The position numbers were made by a program, and so were the translations under genes. Below are positions 34,851-44,145 of a DNA stretch of 64,000 bases, in pieces. The number at the start of each line of letters is the position of its first letter. Within the stretch, counting starts at the first letter, position 1. The notes beneath the pieces are model-generated. The model was not told where the DNA came from. It searched no databases and saw only the letters and a program-made list of their open reading frames with translations. The DNA is from Ktedonosporobacter rubrisoli (GTDB lineage: Bacteria > Chloroflexota > Ktedonobacteria > Ktedonobacterales > Ktedonobacteraceae): positions 6,076,001 to 6,140,000 of the forward strand of contig NZ_CP035758.1 in NCBI RefSeq assembly GCF_004208415.1. The letters run 5' to 3'.

Positions 34851-36524
34851 ATGGCTATTCCTGAACCTTCACAAAACGCGCGCATCATCAAGGCGCCGCA
34901 TGGCAAAGTGCTCACAGCCAAAAGCTGGCTGACAGAGGCACCAATGCGTATGCTGATGAACAATCTAGACCCGGAAGTTGCCGAGAACCCGAACGAACTG
35001 ATTGTGTATGGTGGTATCGGCAAGGCGGCGCGTAATTGGGAGTGTTACGAGCGCATTATCGAGACGCTAAAAACCCTTGGAGAGGACGAAACCCTCCTCG
35101 TGCAATCGGGCAAACCGGTCGGGGTGTTCAGAACCCATGCCGACGCGCCCCGCGTGCTCATCGCCAACTCCAACCTCGTTCCTCACTGGGCCACCTGGGA
35201 GCACTTCCGCGAACTCGATCGCAAGGGGCTGATGATGTATGGCCAGATGACTGCTGGATCGTGGATTTATATCGGCAGCCAGGGCATTGTGCAGGGCACG
35301 TATGAAACATTTGTGGAAATGGGCCGCCAGCACTTCGGCGGCGATTTGTCAGGAAAATGGATACTGACCGCCGGTCTAGGTGGCATGGGCGGTGCCCAGC
35401 CCCTGGCGGCTACCATGGCTGGAGCTTCCATGCTTACTGTTGAATGCGACATTGCACGCATTCAGAAGCGTCTCGATACCGGTTACTGTGACGCAATCGC
35501 CAGTACGCTTGATGAGGCGCTCGATCAGATTCGTGAGGCAAACAATCAGGGCCAACCGATCTCCATTGGCCTGCTGGGCAACGCTGCCGATATCTATCCC
35601 GAGCTGGTGCGCCGCGGGATAAAGCCCGATATGGTCACCGACCAGACATCCGCCCACGATGTGCTGAATGGCTATATCCCCGCCGGATTAAGCCTGGCTG
35701 AGGCGAGTGAGTTGCGCAAGCGCGACCCTGAAGCCTATGTTCAGCGCGCTAAGGCATCGATTGCCCAGCAGGTGCGCGCCATGCTAGAGTTCCACAAGCA
35801 GGGTATTCCAGTCATCGATTATGGCAATAACATAAGGCAAATGGCCTATGATGCCGGGGTAAAAGATGCCTTTGCTTATCCTGGCTTTGTGCCAGCTTAT
35901 ATCCGCCCGTTATTCTGCCGGGGTATCGGCCCGTTCCGCTGGGTAGCGCTCTCCGGCGATCCGCAGGATATTTACAAAACCGATGCCAAAGTCAAAGAAC
36001 TCATCCCCGATAATCCACACCTGCACCGCTGGCTGGATATGGCACAGAAGAAGATCAAGTTCCAGGGGTTGCCCGCGCGCATCTGCTGGGTAGGCTTAGG
36101 CGACCGCGCCAGGCTGGGTCTTGCCTTCAATGAAATGGTCGCCAAAGGCGAAGTAAGCGCCCCGATCGTAATTGGCCGCGACCATCTCGATTCCGGCTCT
36201 GTGGCCAGCCCCAACCGCGAAACCGAAGCTATGAAAGATGGATCTGATACGGTATCGGATTGGCCGTTGCTCAACGCCCTGCTCAACTGTGCAAGCGGGG
36301 CAACCTGGGTAAGTCTGCACCACGGCGGCGGGGTCGGCATGGGCTATTCGCAACATGCGGGCATGGTAATTGTGGCTGACGGCACAGAGGCTGCAGCGAA
36401 GCGCCTGGAGCGCGTGCTTACCAACGATCCGGGTACCGGCGTTATGCGCCACGCTGACGCGGGCTACGAAGAGGCCATCGATTGCGCCAGAGAAAAGGGC
36501 TTACACTTGCCGATGGTCCTTTAA
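34851..36524 (+). CDS. hutU: urocanate hydratase
   Basis: A 557-residue homodimeric enzyme with tightly bound NAD+ that hydrates urocanate to imidazolonepropionate in histidine breakdown. The length equals the family norm. Blocks include MLMNNLDPEVAENPNELIVYGG, GQMTAGSWIYIGSQGIVQGTYET, the NAD loop LTAGLGGMGGAQP (about residue 177), TDQTSAHD and the C-terminal LHHGGGVGMGYSQHAGMVIVADG. Of the other hut genes (hutH, hutI, hutG) none is in the window, and no HutP or HutC regulator is adjacent. AGGAAGATGTTAC precedes the ATG. A terminator follows. Confidence 0.97.
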   Translation: MAIPEPSQNARIIKAPHGKVLTAKSWLTEAPMRMLMNNLDPEVAENPNELIVYGGIGKAARNWECYERIIETLKTLGEDETLLVQSGKPVGVFRTHADAPRVLIANSNLVPHWATWEHFRELDRKGLMMYGQMTAGSWIYIGSQGIVQGTYETFVEMGRQHFGGDLSGKWILTAGLGGMGGAQPLAATMAGASMLTVECDIARIQKRLDTGYCDAIASTLDEALDQIREANNQGQPISIGLLGNAADIYPELVRRGIKPDMVTDQTSAHDVLNGYIPAGLSLAEASELRKRDPEAYVQRAKASIAQQVRAMLEFHKQGIPVIDYGNNIRQMAYDAGVKDAFAYPGFVPAYIRPLFCRGIGPFRWVALSGDPQDIYKTDAKVKELIPDNPHLHRWLDMAQKKIKFQGLPARICWVGLGDRARLGLAFNEMVAKGEVSAPIVIGRDHLDSGSVASPNRETEAMKDGSDTVSDWPLLNALLNCASGATWVSLHHGGGVGMGYSQHAGMVIVADGTEAAAKRLERVLTNDPGTGVMRHADAGYEEAIDCAREKGLHLPMVL

Positions 36525-36618
36525 GCACACACAAGTCATCCTGAAACGTGCAGCAACAGCAGACAGGCTTGTCTACGCGCAAAGCCAGGGCTTCTCAGGC
36601 TGCCCGATCTTAAAAAAT

Positions 36619-36658
36619 GCCCGTTATTGAGCCTGAGTTGGCAATAACGGGCTTCTTA
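36619..36658. terminator. bidirectional terminator between hutU and the convergent gene
   Basis: GCCCGTTATTG (36619-36629) pairs perfectly with CAATAACGGGC (36642-36652), flanked by TTCTTAAA on one side and AAAAAAT on the other. It can stop transcripts from both directions. It lies 95 bases after the hutU stop. Confidence 0.85.
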
Positions 36659-36661
36659 AAT

Positions 36662-37330
36662 TCAGGCTGCTACTTGCAAATCGTCTATCTTCCAGACGTT
36701 ATTCTCATCCTTCTTTAGCGTTACAAGTTCCTGATTGACGCCTTTAGAGTCATGGATGAGTCGCAAACTGGTTACTGAACTGGTATCCGACTCAGACGCG
36801 CTCCCATGCACGCACGAAACCACTTTATCGGGAGCCAGGGCATTGGCAAAGTCCATTTCGCTAAACTGGTTCTGCAGGTTCTTTGAGAATTGGTTATAGG
36901 CCTGCTGATAATCCTCGTGCTGTAAGGCTGTACAGAACGCGTCAAGGGTTTTTGTAGGCGTAGAGCGATTGGCGTAGGCCAAAATCTGGTAAGTCACGAT
37001 CGGCGCTATGATCAAAATAGCGACGACAATGCCAGCCGTAATCAAGAACGAGCGGCTCAAGGTGCGCTGTGGTTTTGCAAGAGCCGTACCGCTTGCTGGG
37101 GCTGGAGGAGGAACGGCAACTGTATGCTCGATTGCCGCTTGAGCCGCTTGGGCAGCAGGAGCTACCTGCGGGTGAACCTCAGCAGTATTTTGCGCTGGTT
37201 GCGTCACTTCAGCTCCTTCATTTGAGGGAACTGGCTTGTTGCGAGGTGTGGATTCGTCGGGTATGTATGGAAGTGACGAAACGTCATCATAGCCCTGCTG
37301 ATCGTATGAACTATGATTTGGATCTTGCAT
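36662..37330 (-). CDS. membrane-anchored protein with SnoaL/DUF4878-like outer domain
   Basis: A 222-residue protein. A Pro/Ala-rich cytoplasmic N-terminal part (about residues 1-95) precedes a single transmembrane helix at about 99-121 (FLITAGIVVAILIIAPIVTYQILAY). The outer C-terminal domain (125-222) has LDAFCTALQHEDYQQAYNQFSKNLQNQF, a pattern of DUF4878/NTF2-like lipoprotein-type domains. ATG 37330 has GGAGGT seven bases upstream. A promoter is visible upstream. No enzymatic residues are recognisable. Function unknown; similar modules occur in surface-associated or anti-sigma proteins. Confidence 0.7.
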   Translation of the reverse strand: MQDPNHSSYDQQGYDDVSSLPYIPDESTPRNKPVPSNEGAEVTQPAQNTAEVHPQVAPAAQAAQAAIEHTVAVPPPAPASGTALAKPQRTLSRSFLITAGIVVAILIIAPIVTYQILAYANRSTPTKTLDAFCTALQHEDYQQAYNQFSKNLQNQFSEMDFANALAPDKVVSCVHGSASESDTSSVTSLRLIHDSKGVNQELVTLKKDENNVWKIDDLQVAA

Positions 37331-37371
37331 AGCAGACACCTCCACGCTGGCTGGGATGATATAATCAGTGT

Positions 37372-37401
37372 ACTATAGTATGGATGTAGTCTAACAGACA
37401 A
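37372..37401 (-). promoter_or_regulatory. probable sigma-70 promoter of the membrane-anchored protein gene
   Basis: On the minus strand TTGTCT (37396-37401) is followed after 18 bases by TATAGT (37372-37377), about 42 bases before the start codon. This is a near-consensus pair with acceptable spacing. Transcription would start near 37365. Confidence 0.4.
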
Positions 37402-37580
37402 CCACAGCATTCACAAGGGGCAAAACGCTATTTAACGTAGCACATGCTTTGGGATCTGTTATCTCGCCCTCTTCACATCGAGCACGCGCTCAAGACAGAA
37501 AGCGCTTCACCCTCACTCATTGGGGGAAAGATCCACTCTTGCAGGAGTGAGGAGCGCTATATCAAGGAGGAAGATGGTCT

Positions 37581-38318
37581 ATGCGTCTCGCTCTCATCTC
37601 TGATATTCATGGAAATCATGTGGCTCTAGAGGCAGTTTTGAGCGCAATCTCACCCCAAAATATCTCTCAGGTGATTTGTCTTGGCGATGTTGCTTCGACA
37701 GGCCCGCAACCCTGCGAAGTGATCAAACGACTTCGCGAGCTGGGCTGTCCAGTAGTCATGGGGAACATGGATGCCTGGCTCTTACAGCCTGAGCTCAAAG
37801 CACAGCCAGATCTGCGTAGGCAACGCTGGCAAGAGATTGATATGTGGTGTGCAAGGCAGCTCTCATCCGCCGATCGTGCGTATCTAAGCTCGTTTCAATC
37901 CGGCATCGTGTATCCTCTGCCCAACGGAAAAACGCTAGTTTGCTATCATGGATCTCCTCGTTCATATAACGAGCGCATCCTGCCCACGACTTCAGAAGAA
38001 GAACTGGAGCAGGCATTGGCGGGAGCTCAGGGAACCTTGATGGTTGGAGGGCATACACATGTCCAGATGTTTCGCCGCTTCAGAGATCTCCTGGTCTTCA
38101 ATCCGGGGAGTGTTGGCTTAGCAATGGATCGCGTCTCTCCTCTATCTGACATTCGCCAGCCGGCCTTTGCTGAATACGCGCTTGTCGAGTGCGACAAAGC
38201 CTCTTTGCAGGTGGAGTTACATCGCATCGCCTTCGATCTGCAAGCCTTCATTCAAGCGATGCATGCCTCTGGGATGCCTCATGCAGCCTGGTGGGCCAGC
38301 CACTGGCATGAGGCGTAG
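37581..38318 (+). CDS. calcineurin-like metallophosphoesterase
   Basis: A 245-residue binuclear metal phosphoesterase of the YfcE/MPP family. Metal-ligand motifs in order: DIHGN (residues 8-12), GDVAS (about 38), GNMD (about 62), CYHGSPRS (about 115) and GGHTHVQM (about 155). AAGGAGG lies just upstream of the ATG. Substrates of this family include phosphodiesters and nucleotides, and none can be assigned. A sulfatase gene begins 89 bases downstream on the same strand, so the two may be co-transcribed and act on related esters, which is inference. Confidence 0.9.
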   Translation: MRLALISDIHGNHVALEAVLSAISPQNISQVICLGDVASTGPQPCEVIKRLRELGCPVVMGNMDAWLLQPELKAQPDLRRQRWQEIDMWCARQLSSADRAYLSSFQSGIVYPLPNGKTLVCYHGSPRSYNERILPTTSEEELEQALAGAQGTLMVGGHTHVQMFRRFRDLLVFNPGSVGLAMDRVSPLSDIRQPAFAEYALVECDKASLQVELHRIAFDLQAFIQAMHASGMPHAAWWASHWHEA

Positions 38319-38407
38319 GAGCAGAAAGCTTGACTCTCAGCGCATAATGGATTAAATGAGAGATAGGCAAGAGAAGAATCTGGTCTTTTCAAAAGAAGGA
38401 GTTTGTT

Positions 38408-39913
38408 TTGCGTATCATCTACATCGACATCGATTCGTGCCGCCCCGACCATCTGAGCTGTTATGGCTATCCCCGCCCAACGTCACCGGTTATCGACTCC
38501 CTGGCTCAGCAAGGCGTGCTATTTCGCAATTGCCATACTTCTGACGCGCCATGTTTGCCAAGTCGCGCGGCCCTTTTTTCGGGTCGTTTGGGCATCAACA
38601 ACGGGGTGACCTGCCATGATGGCCCGGCCAGCCAGTTGCGCTATGCCGGGCGCGGCCACTTCCACGATCCGACGCGCCCTATGTGGATGCGCTATCTGCA
38701 GAAAGCTGGCTGGGAGACGGTTTGCTTCTCAGGCTTTGGCCAGCGGCACCTTGCCTGGTGGTTCTTCTCAGGCTTCACACAGAATTTCGGCAATCAGCTG
38801 CCTGGCGAGAGTGAGACTGCCGACGAGGTGACCGAGAAGGTCCTGCACTGGCTCCAGCAAAACGGGACTACCGACAATTGGTTTATGCACGTTAACTATT
38901 GGGACGTTCATCATCCTTACGAAGCTCCCGAGCGCTATTTCCAGCGTATACGGGATCTGCCTTGCCTGCCCTATCCCAACGCGGAGAGCATCGCCTACGA
39001 CGTGCAGCACTATTATGGCCCGCGCACGGCACGCGACTGGTGGTATGAAAGTGGCTGGCAGAACGCTCAGGAAGGCCGTAGACGCGCCATGCCTCGTGGC
39101 AATCCAGATACCTATGAGAACTATAAGGGTTTTGTGGATGGGCATGATGCAGGGATTGCCTATATCGATGAGAAGCTAGGAACGATTCTTGAAGCTCTGG
39201 AAAAGCTCGGGGTCAGGGATGAGACGGCGATTATCGTCGGCTCCGATCATGGCGAATCGATCGGTGAGCTGGGCATGTATTTTGAGCACGGCAATGCCTG
39301 CGAGGGCACTACTCATGTGCCGCTGATTATCTACTGGCCCGGCATTACTGATCAAGCCGAGCGCAGCGTGGAAAGTCGCGCCATCGATACGCTGATGTAC
39401 CAGTTGGATCTGGCGCCCACGATGTTAGATCTGCTGGGCATGGAGCTGCCGACAAATTGGGATGGTATAAGCCTGGCTTCTCAGGTGCGCGGCTCCGTAG
39501 GTCCTACGCGCGATCACCTGGTGCTGGGCTGCGGTATTTATAGCTTCCAGCGCGCCGTGCGAACTGAGCGCTATCGGCTCATTCGGACTATCCATTCTGG
39601 CCTGTATCCCTACGAGCCCCTATATCTGTTTGACATGCAGAATGATCCTTACCAGACTCAGAATATAGCCACCGAACAGCCAGAAATCGTGGCCCAGCTC
39701 GATCATCTACTGCTCGCATGGCTCTGGCAATACACCACAGGTTCCGAGGGCGTACGCGATCCTTTCCAGGAACAGTTGCGCGCCGGCATCACTCCCGATA
39801 TTTACTGTCCGCGCTGGCGAATTGAGGAGCGCCTGCAGGCTCTAGGCCGCGATGACCAACTTGCCGATCTGCGGGCCCACCGGGATAAGAAACCAGCCCT
39901 ACGCCCCTGGTAA
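38408..39913 (+). CDS. sulfatase-family hydrolase (formylglycine type)
   Basis: A 501-residue alkaline-phosphatase-superfamily sulfatase. The metal site begins with IDSCRPDHLSCYGYPRPTSP. The sulfatase motif is Cys49-Leu-Pro-Ser-Arg53, where Cys would be converted to formylglycine. Later metal and basic ligands are in VGSDHGES (about residue 278) and FEHGN. It lacks a signal peptide, so it is cytoplasmic. The start is TTG with AAGGAG six bases upstream. It lies between a phosphoesterase gene and a convergent sugar-ABC operon. The substrate (sulfated sugar, phosphonate ester or similar) is not known. Confidence 0.88.
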   Translation: MRIIYIDIDSCRPDHLSCYGYPRPTSPVIDSLAQQGVLFRNCHTSDAPCLPSRAALFSGRLGINNGVTCHDGPASQLRYAGRGHFHDPTRPMWMRYLQKAGWETVCFSGFGQRHLAWWFFSGFTQNFGNQLPGESETADEVTEKVLHWLQQNGTTDNWFMHVNYWDVHHPYEAPERYFQRIRDLPCLPYPNAESIAYDVQHYYGPRTARDWWYESGWQNAQEGRRRAMPRGNPDTYENYKGFVDGHDAGIAYIDEKLGTILEALEKLGVRDETAIIVGSDHGESIGELGMYFEHGNACEGTTHVPLIIYWPGITDQAERSVESRAIDTLMYQLDLAPTMLDLLGMELPTNWDGISLASQVRGSVGPTRDHLVLGCGIYSFQRAVRTERYRLIRTIHSGLYPYEPLYLFDMQNDPYQTQNIATEQPEIVAQLDHLLLAWLWQYTTGSEGVRDPFQEQLRAGITPDIYCPRWRIEERLQALGRDDQLADLRAHRDKKPALRPW

Positions 39914-39920
39914 AGTGCCT

Positions 39921-39978
39921 GGAAGGCTTCCCGGCTACCTGCTTATGCGTGACAAGCCAGGGCCTTCCTTTTATTCTT
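39921..39978 (+). terminator. probable terminator after the sulfatase gene
   Basis: GGAAGGC (39921-39927) pairs with GCCTTCC (39962-39968) and is followed by TTTTATTCTT. The loop is long (34 bases), so the structure is weaker than the other terminators. It sits between two convergent transcripts. Confidence 0.5.
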
Positions 39979-40075
39979 AATAAGGAAACAGGGAGCAGAG
40001 GGCAAGCACGTTTTGCCCAACTCACAAAAGCTGAGGGATAGGCAAAAATTGTGCTCAAGCCGGGACAGGATTAGC

Positions 40076-41788
40076 TCAAGGAAGTTTTGCCAGAGCCTGG
40101 GCATATTCCTGCGCCATCTGCTCCCCACCCTGACTCTTCCACTCCTGGATGGCCGTATCAAGCGCGCTCAGGGGATCAACACCCTTGACAATGCGCAGCA
40201 CGCGATCATTGACAAGATTTTCGAGCGTATCGCTCTTTTTCTGCGCGGTCGGCGGCGGGACCACCCTGTCTGTCGGGTTCGCAACGCCGATCTCGAACAG
40301 GCGGCGCGTATAATCCTGGAATATAGGCCCTAGCTGCAGATCCGAAGGATAATAGAAGACGCGATTGCCAAAGGCCACATTAGCCAGCGCGCCAATCTCC
40401 TTGGAGCCCGTCTGGGTAAGAGCTCGAATGCCATTTGCGTCGGGCTTATTATCCCAATCGTCAACGCCAAGCGAGATATAATTTGCTTCTACGCTAAAAG
40501 CCGGAGCCGCCAGGTAATTGAGAATGCGCAAGAGCTCCTTAATCCGATTGGAATCGCTTATAGAGGAAGGAATAGCCGTCATCCCGTTATAGCCCTTGCC
40601 CATCCAATACGAGCCCTTGCCGCCATCGGCGCCCGGCGGAATCAAGATCCCCACATCGGCCTTTGGGTTAACCGATTGGAACTTAAACCTTACAGCATCG
40701 AGAGCTGTAGATCCATCAACATATGAACCAATCTTGCCAGCTAAGAAAGCCTGCCGCATCTGCAGTCCGGTCGAAGTGAGCGAGTCTGGATAGAAGAGCC
40801 CGGCGGCATACATGCGACGCATAAAGTCAACTGCCTGGCGATACTCGTCGGTCTGGATGAAATAAGTCATGCTGCCATTGGCCTCGCGCCGCCATTCGCT
40901 GGGCACGCGAAACATGTTCAAAATAAACTGCGACGAGCTTTTAAAGATGCCATCGGCGGCAAAGCCCATGCCCCAGACCTGCTTGCCCTCCGGATTGCTT
41001 TTGCTAAAAGTCGTCATCATTTTATAAAAATCATCAGCGCTCTTTGGCTCAGCAATCCCAAGCTTTTTCGCCCAGTCCTTGCGATAGAGCATCATCCCGG
41101 AAGCGAAGGTGAACGGGCGTGGCACAGCATAGAGCTTCCCGTTGATAGCAGCATTCTTCCAGAGCAGATCGGGATAGCGCGCAAGATTGGGGTATTCCTT
41201 GAGCGCCGCGCCGCTCAGATAGGGGGTCAGATCGTTAAAAGCGCCCTGATCAATGGCCTTATAGAGCGCGTAAGATAGATCTGGCAACAGCAAGAAGAGA
41301 TCAGGAAACTTGCCGCTGGCCAGAATAGCGCTGGCTTTCTCCTGATAGTTATCCCCTCCCACGGCATGATTGAGATTCCACTTTACATTCAGGCGTTTCT
41401 CCAGGCCTTGCCAGAATTTATTCTGCGCGTGGGGAGTCTCGGGAGCGACATAGCTGATCGAGAAGACATTGACGGTACCCCCCATTCCCGGCACGGCCGT
41501 AACCGACTGATAAGGCGGGAGCGGAGCAGTAAAGGCATCCGGCACATTGGGAGCTGGCGAGGGAAAATAGGTCTTGCCCACGGAAGCCTGAGCCGTCGCC
41601 GTTACAGCGGAGGGCGCCACACCCTCTTTGGGTAAAGGCGTAGTGCTGGCCATCAGATTCTCATTTGTGCCTCCACAGGCGACCAGCAGCGCGCTGCCGG
41701 CTGTCAGAGCCGAAACCCGCATAAATTGTCGCCGATTATAGCGACCCTTTAGGGTCGATAGACCTGCGTCAAAAAGCTCTCCATTCAT
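40076..41788 (-). CDS. sugar ABC transporter solute-binding lipoprotein (LplA-like, Tat signal)
   Basis: A 570-residue extracellular sugar-binding protein. The N-terminus has a Tat-type motif (NRRQFMRV) and hydrophobic stretch ending in the lipobox LVAC (Cys about residue 38), so it is exported folded and anchored by lipid. The mature part resembles the LplA/family 1 large solute-binding proteins (YQEKASAILASGKFPDLF and FYKMMTTFSKSNPEGKQVWGMGF). The ligand is probably an oligosaccharide but is not determined. ATG has AAAGGAG upstream. It is the third gene of an operon with two permeases; the ATPase is encoded elsewhere. Confidence 0.9.
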   Translation of the reverse strand: MNGELFDAGLSTLKGRYNRRQFMRVSALTAGSALLVACGGTNENLMASTTPLPKEGVAPSAVTATAQASVGKTYFPSPAPNVPDAFTAPLPPYQSVTAVPGMGGTVNVFSISYVAPETPHAQNKFWQGLEKRLNVKWNLNHAVGGDNYQEKASAILASGKFPDLFLLLPDLSYALYKAIDQGAFNDLTPYLSGAALKEYPNLARYPDLLWKNAAINGKLYAVPRPFTFASGMMLYRKDWAKKLGIAEPKSADDFYKMMTTFSKSNPEGKQVWGMGFAADGIFKSSSQFILNMFRVPSEWRREANGSMTYFIQTDEYRQAVDFMRRMYAAGLFYPDSLTSTGLQMRQAFLAGKIGSYVDGSTALDAVRFKFQSVNPKADVGILIPPGADGGKGSYWMGKGYNGMTAIPSSISDSNRIKELLRILNYLAAPAFSVEANYISLGVDDWDNKPDANGIRALTQTGSKEIGALANVAFGNRVFYYPSDLQLGPIFQDYTRRLFEIGVANPTDRVVPPPTAQKKSDTLENLVNDRVLRIVKGVDPLSALDTAIQEWKSQGGEQMAQEYAQALAKLP

Positions 41789-41822
41789 AAGAAACTCCTT
41801 TATAAGAGATCATTAAGCCTGC

Positions 41823-42692
41823 TTAGCCCTTAACCGATCCCGTTAACACGCCTTTAGTAAAATGCTTCTGCAGGAATGGATAAACCAGCAAAATTGGCAG
41901 CGTAGCCAGTACAACAACGGCCATCTGCACAGTAATATCGGGCGGTGGTGGCACGCCTGGCATGTTCACGCCTGTGACATCCTGGCCCTGCAACACAAGC
42001 ATGCGCAAAACAACCGAGACCGGGTACAATTGCGGATTGTTTATATAGATAGTTGCGTCGAAGAAACTATTCCAGTTGGCGACGGCGTAGAAGAGGGAGA
42101 TCGCAGCCAGAGGAGCTTTAGAGAGTGGCAAAACCACACGCCACAAGATCTGCAGATCGTTGGCTCCATCCAGGCGCGCGCTATCTATCAGTTCTTCGGG
42201 CAAGCCCATAAAGAACTGACGGAGCACTATCAGATTAAAGGGCCCGATAGCGCTTGGGATAATCAAGGCCCACAGTGTATCGAGCATACCAAGCTGCTTA
42301 ACTACCAGGTAGCGGGTAATAAAGCTTGGCGTGATGAGCATGGTGAGCAGGACCAGCCAGAGCACGAACTTGCCGCCCGGCACGCCCTTACGGCTCAGGG
42401 CATAGGCCATCGTCGTGGTAAGGAACATGCTGACTGCGGTTCCCACCACGGCCACAAAGATACTCACTTCTAAGCCCTGCACAACGCCGCTTCCCTGCAA
42501 CACCCAGCGATAGGCTTCAAGGGTCGGATGCGCAGGAAAGATCACTAGATTGCCGCCCACAACATCTCTATAGCTCGAAAAGCTGACGGCCAGCACGTAA
42601 ACCAGAGGAAAAAGCATAATCAGCGCCAGGATGAACATAATCACCCACAGCGTCGTTTGACCCAGTTTGCCGGGTCGATCCCAGGATACCAT
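41823..42692 (-). CDS. sugar ABC transporter permease (LplC/YtcP-like)
   Basis: A 289-residue inner-membrane permease with six predicted helices, starting with LWVIMFILALIMLFPLVYVLAVSF. The EAA-type cytoplasmic loop is LPEELIDSARLDGANDLQILWRVVLPLSKAP (about residues 165-195). ATG 42692 shares its A with the upstream stop (TGATG), so it is translationally coupled to the first permease. The longer frame up to 42800 lies inside that gene. It belongs to the CUT1 carbohydrate uptake class; the substrate is unknown. Confidence 0.9.
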   Translation of the reverse strand: MVSWDRPGKLGQTTLWVIMFILALIMLFPLVYVLAVSFSSYRDVVGGNLVIFPAHPTLEAYRWVLQGSGVVQGLEVSIFVAVVGTAVSMFLTTTMAYALSRKGVPGGKFVLWLVLLTMLITPSFITRYLVVKQLGMLDTLWALIIPSAIGPFNLIVLRQFFMGLPEELIDSARLDGANDLQILWRVVLPLSKAPLAAISLFYAVANWNSFFDATIYINNPQLYPVSVVLRMLVLQGQDVTGVNMPGVPPPPDITVQMAVVVLATLPILLVYPFLQKHFTKGVLTGSVKG

Positions 42693-43708
42693 CAGTATAG
42701 CCCCTCCTCGCCAAACTTTTTGGCAGCGCGATTGGCCAGAAAGATCAAAAGCGCGCCTATCAGGGTTTTCACCATGGCCGCCGCAGTTGAGACGCCCCAA
42801 TCTCCATTCACGATGCCACGATCATAGACAAAGGTCTCAATGATATCGGCGGCATCCAGACCGACCGCGTGGCGCTGCAAGAAAATCTGCTCGAAGCCGA
42901 CGCTGAGAATATCGCCGATGCGCAGAATTAAGAGCAGAATGATGATATTGCGGATACCAGGTAAGGTAATATGCCATAGACGGCGCCAGCGGCCAGCCCC
43001 GTCAACGGCCGCCGCTTCGTAGAGGCTCATATCGATGGCGGTGATTGCGGCCATAAAGATAATCGTACTCCAGCCTGTTTCCTTCCACATCACCTGCAAA
43101 ACTACCAGTGGCTTGAAAAATGCCGCATTGGCCATAATGTTGACAGGCTGGCCACCCAGGCCTACTATAAAGTGACTAAGAAAGCCATCGCCGCCAAATA
43201 TCTGCTGCCAGATGCTAATAATTATTACCCAGCCCAGAAAGTGGGGTAGATACACGATGCTCTGCATGGCGCGTTTAAAACGCTCGCTGATCAGGGCATT
43301 AAGCATAAGCGAGAGCACAATTCCGGCCGGGAAGGCAAATATAATCTGCAGCACACTGATGATGAGCGTATTTCTAATCACAACGCCGACCTCGGGATCA
43401 GCGAAGAGCTCAACAAAATTGCTCAGGCCCACCCACTGACTACGTAAAAAGCCGAGATAGGGCGAATAATCCTGGAAGGCAATGATATTTCCCAACAGGG
43501 GAACATAGTAGAAGATCACGAAATAGAGGAGGCCCGGCAGTAGCAAGGCATAGGTCCAGCGATATTGCCGGATGCGCCTTAGCGCTTTGTAGCGCCGTTT
43601 TGTCGTAGCACCAGAGACAGGCTTGCTGGCTATCCTCTCTCCGGCGCTGCTTTCGGGTGTCAGCGAGATGGACTGATCAGCCTCGGGAGCCTGAATCTCC
43701 TCAGCCAT
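42692..43708 (-). CDS. sugar ABC transporter permease (LplB/YteP-like)
   Basis: A 338-residue permease with six helices after a cytoplasmic N-terminal tail of about 45 residues. The first helix is TYALLLPGLLYFVIFYYVPLLG, and the EAA loop is MSLYEAAAVDGAGRWRRLWHITLPGI (about 240-265). It pairs with the second permease to form the importer channel. AAGGAAGGAG precedes the ATG. It is the first gene of the operon permease-permease-binding protein. No sugar-specific regulator is adjacent; a TTGTCAA/TTGACAA inverted repeat lies upstream. Confidence 0.9.
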   Translation of the reverse strand: MAEEIQAPEADQSISLTPESSAGERIASKPVSGATTKRRYKALRRIRQYRWTYALLLPGLLYFVIFYYVPLLGNIIAFQDYSPYLGFLRSQWVGLSNFVELFADPEVGVVIRNTLIISVLQIIFAFPAGIVLSLMLNALISERFKRAMQSIVYLPHFLGWVIIISIWQQIFGGDGFLSHFIVGLGGQPVNIMANAAFFKPLVVLQVMWKETGWSTIIFMAAITAIDMSLYEAAAVDGAGRWRRLWHITLPGIRNIIILLLILRIGDILSVGFEQIFLQRHAVGLDAADIIETFVYDRGIVNGDWGVSTAAAMVKTLIGALLIFLANRAAKKFGEEGLY

Positions 43709-44145
43709 AAGCGCTTCTCCTTCCTTTGACTACTTCATTGCTTGCCAGCGCCGTATAGGTTGGATCTTGCAAGTAATGAAGATACAGCAAAATTATCCTT
43801 ATAAACTCTACAATTTCCTGCTCTATCAGCTCCTTCTATGCCTTGTGCTTTGTCAAGCGACGTTTGACAAGTGCGCCCCCTTGACCATTCCACTGCTTCA
43901 CGCATCACGTCAACCTTGACAAACTTCTAGCCCTTAAAGGTTAAAAGGTAGAGATAAATACAATAGCATGATTTAATTCTATAGATAGATGAGCTCTATT
44001 TTTTACAGAAAATATACCATCTCGCTTTGTATGAAACAAGTTTTGGCCATTTAGATTAATAGCCCATACTGCCTGTGTCTCAGAGAAGATAGTGCGTAGC
44101 CGACAATTTCTTTTCTCGCCGTAGAAGCGAGATAAGTTCATTGTT
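43709..44145. other. promoter region of the sugar ABC operon
   Basis: This stretch of 437 bases lies between the LuxR gene stop and the permease start (both minus strand). It contains the inverted repeat at 43850-43870 and several TTGACA-like words. A 78-codon frame (43941-44177) has no ribosome-binding site and is rejected. No other gene is seen. Confidence 0.5.
43850..43870. promoter_or_regulatory. inverted repeat TTGTCAA-N7-TTGACAA, possible operator
   Basis: Seven-base arms TTGTCAA (43850-43856) and TTGACAA (43864-43870) are perfect inverted repeats 142-162 bases before the first permease start. Another TTGACAA lies at about 43917. It could be the site of a sugar-responsive regulator, or part of promoter -35 elements. 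No regulator is linked. Confidence 0.4.

Noticed and set aside
42693..42800. Longer start for the second sugar permease
   Set aside because: The extension overlaps the first permease gene in another frame; ATG 42692 gives the family N-terminus and a TGATG coupling.
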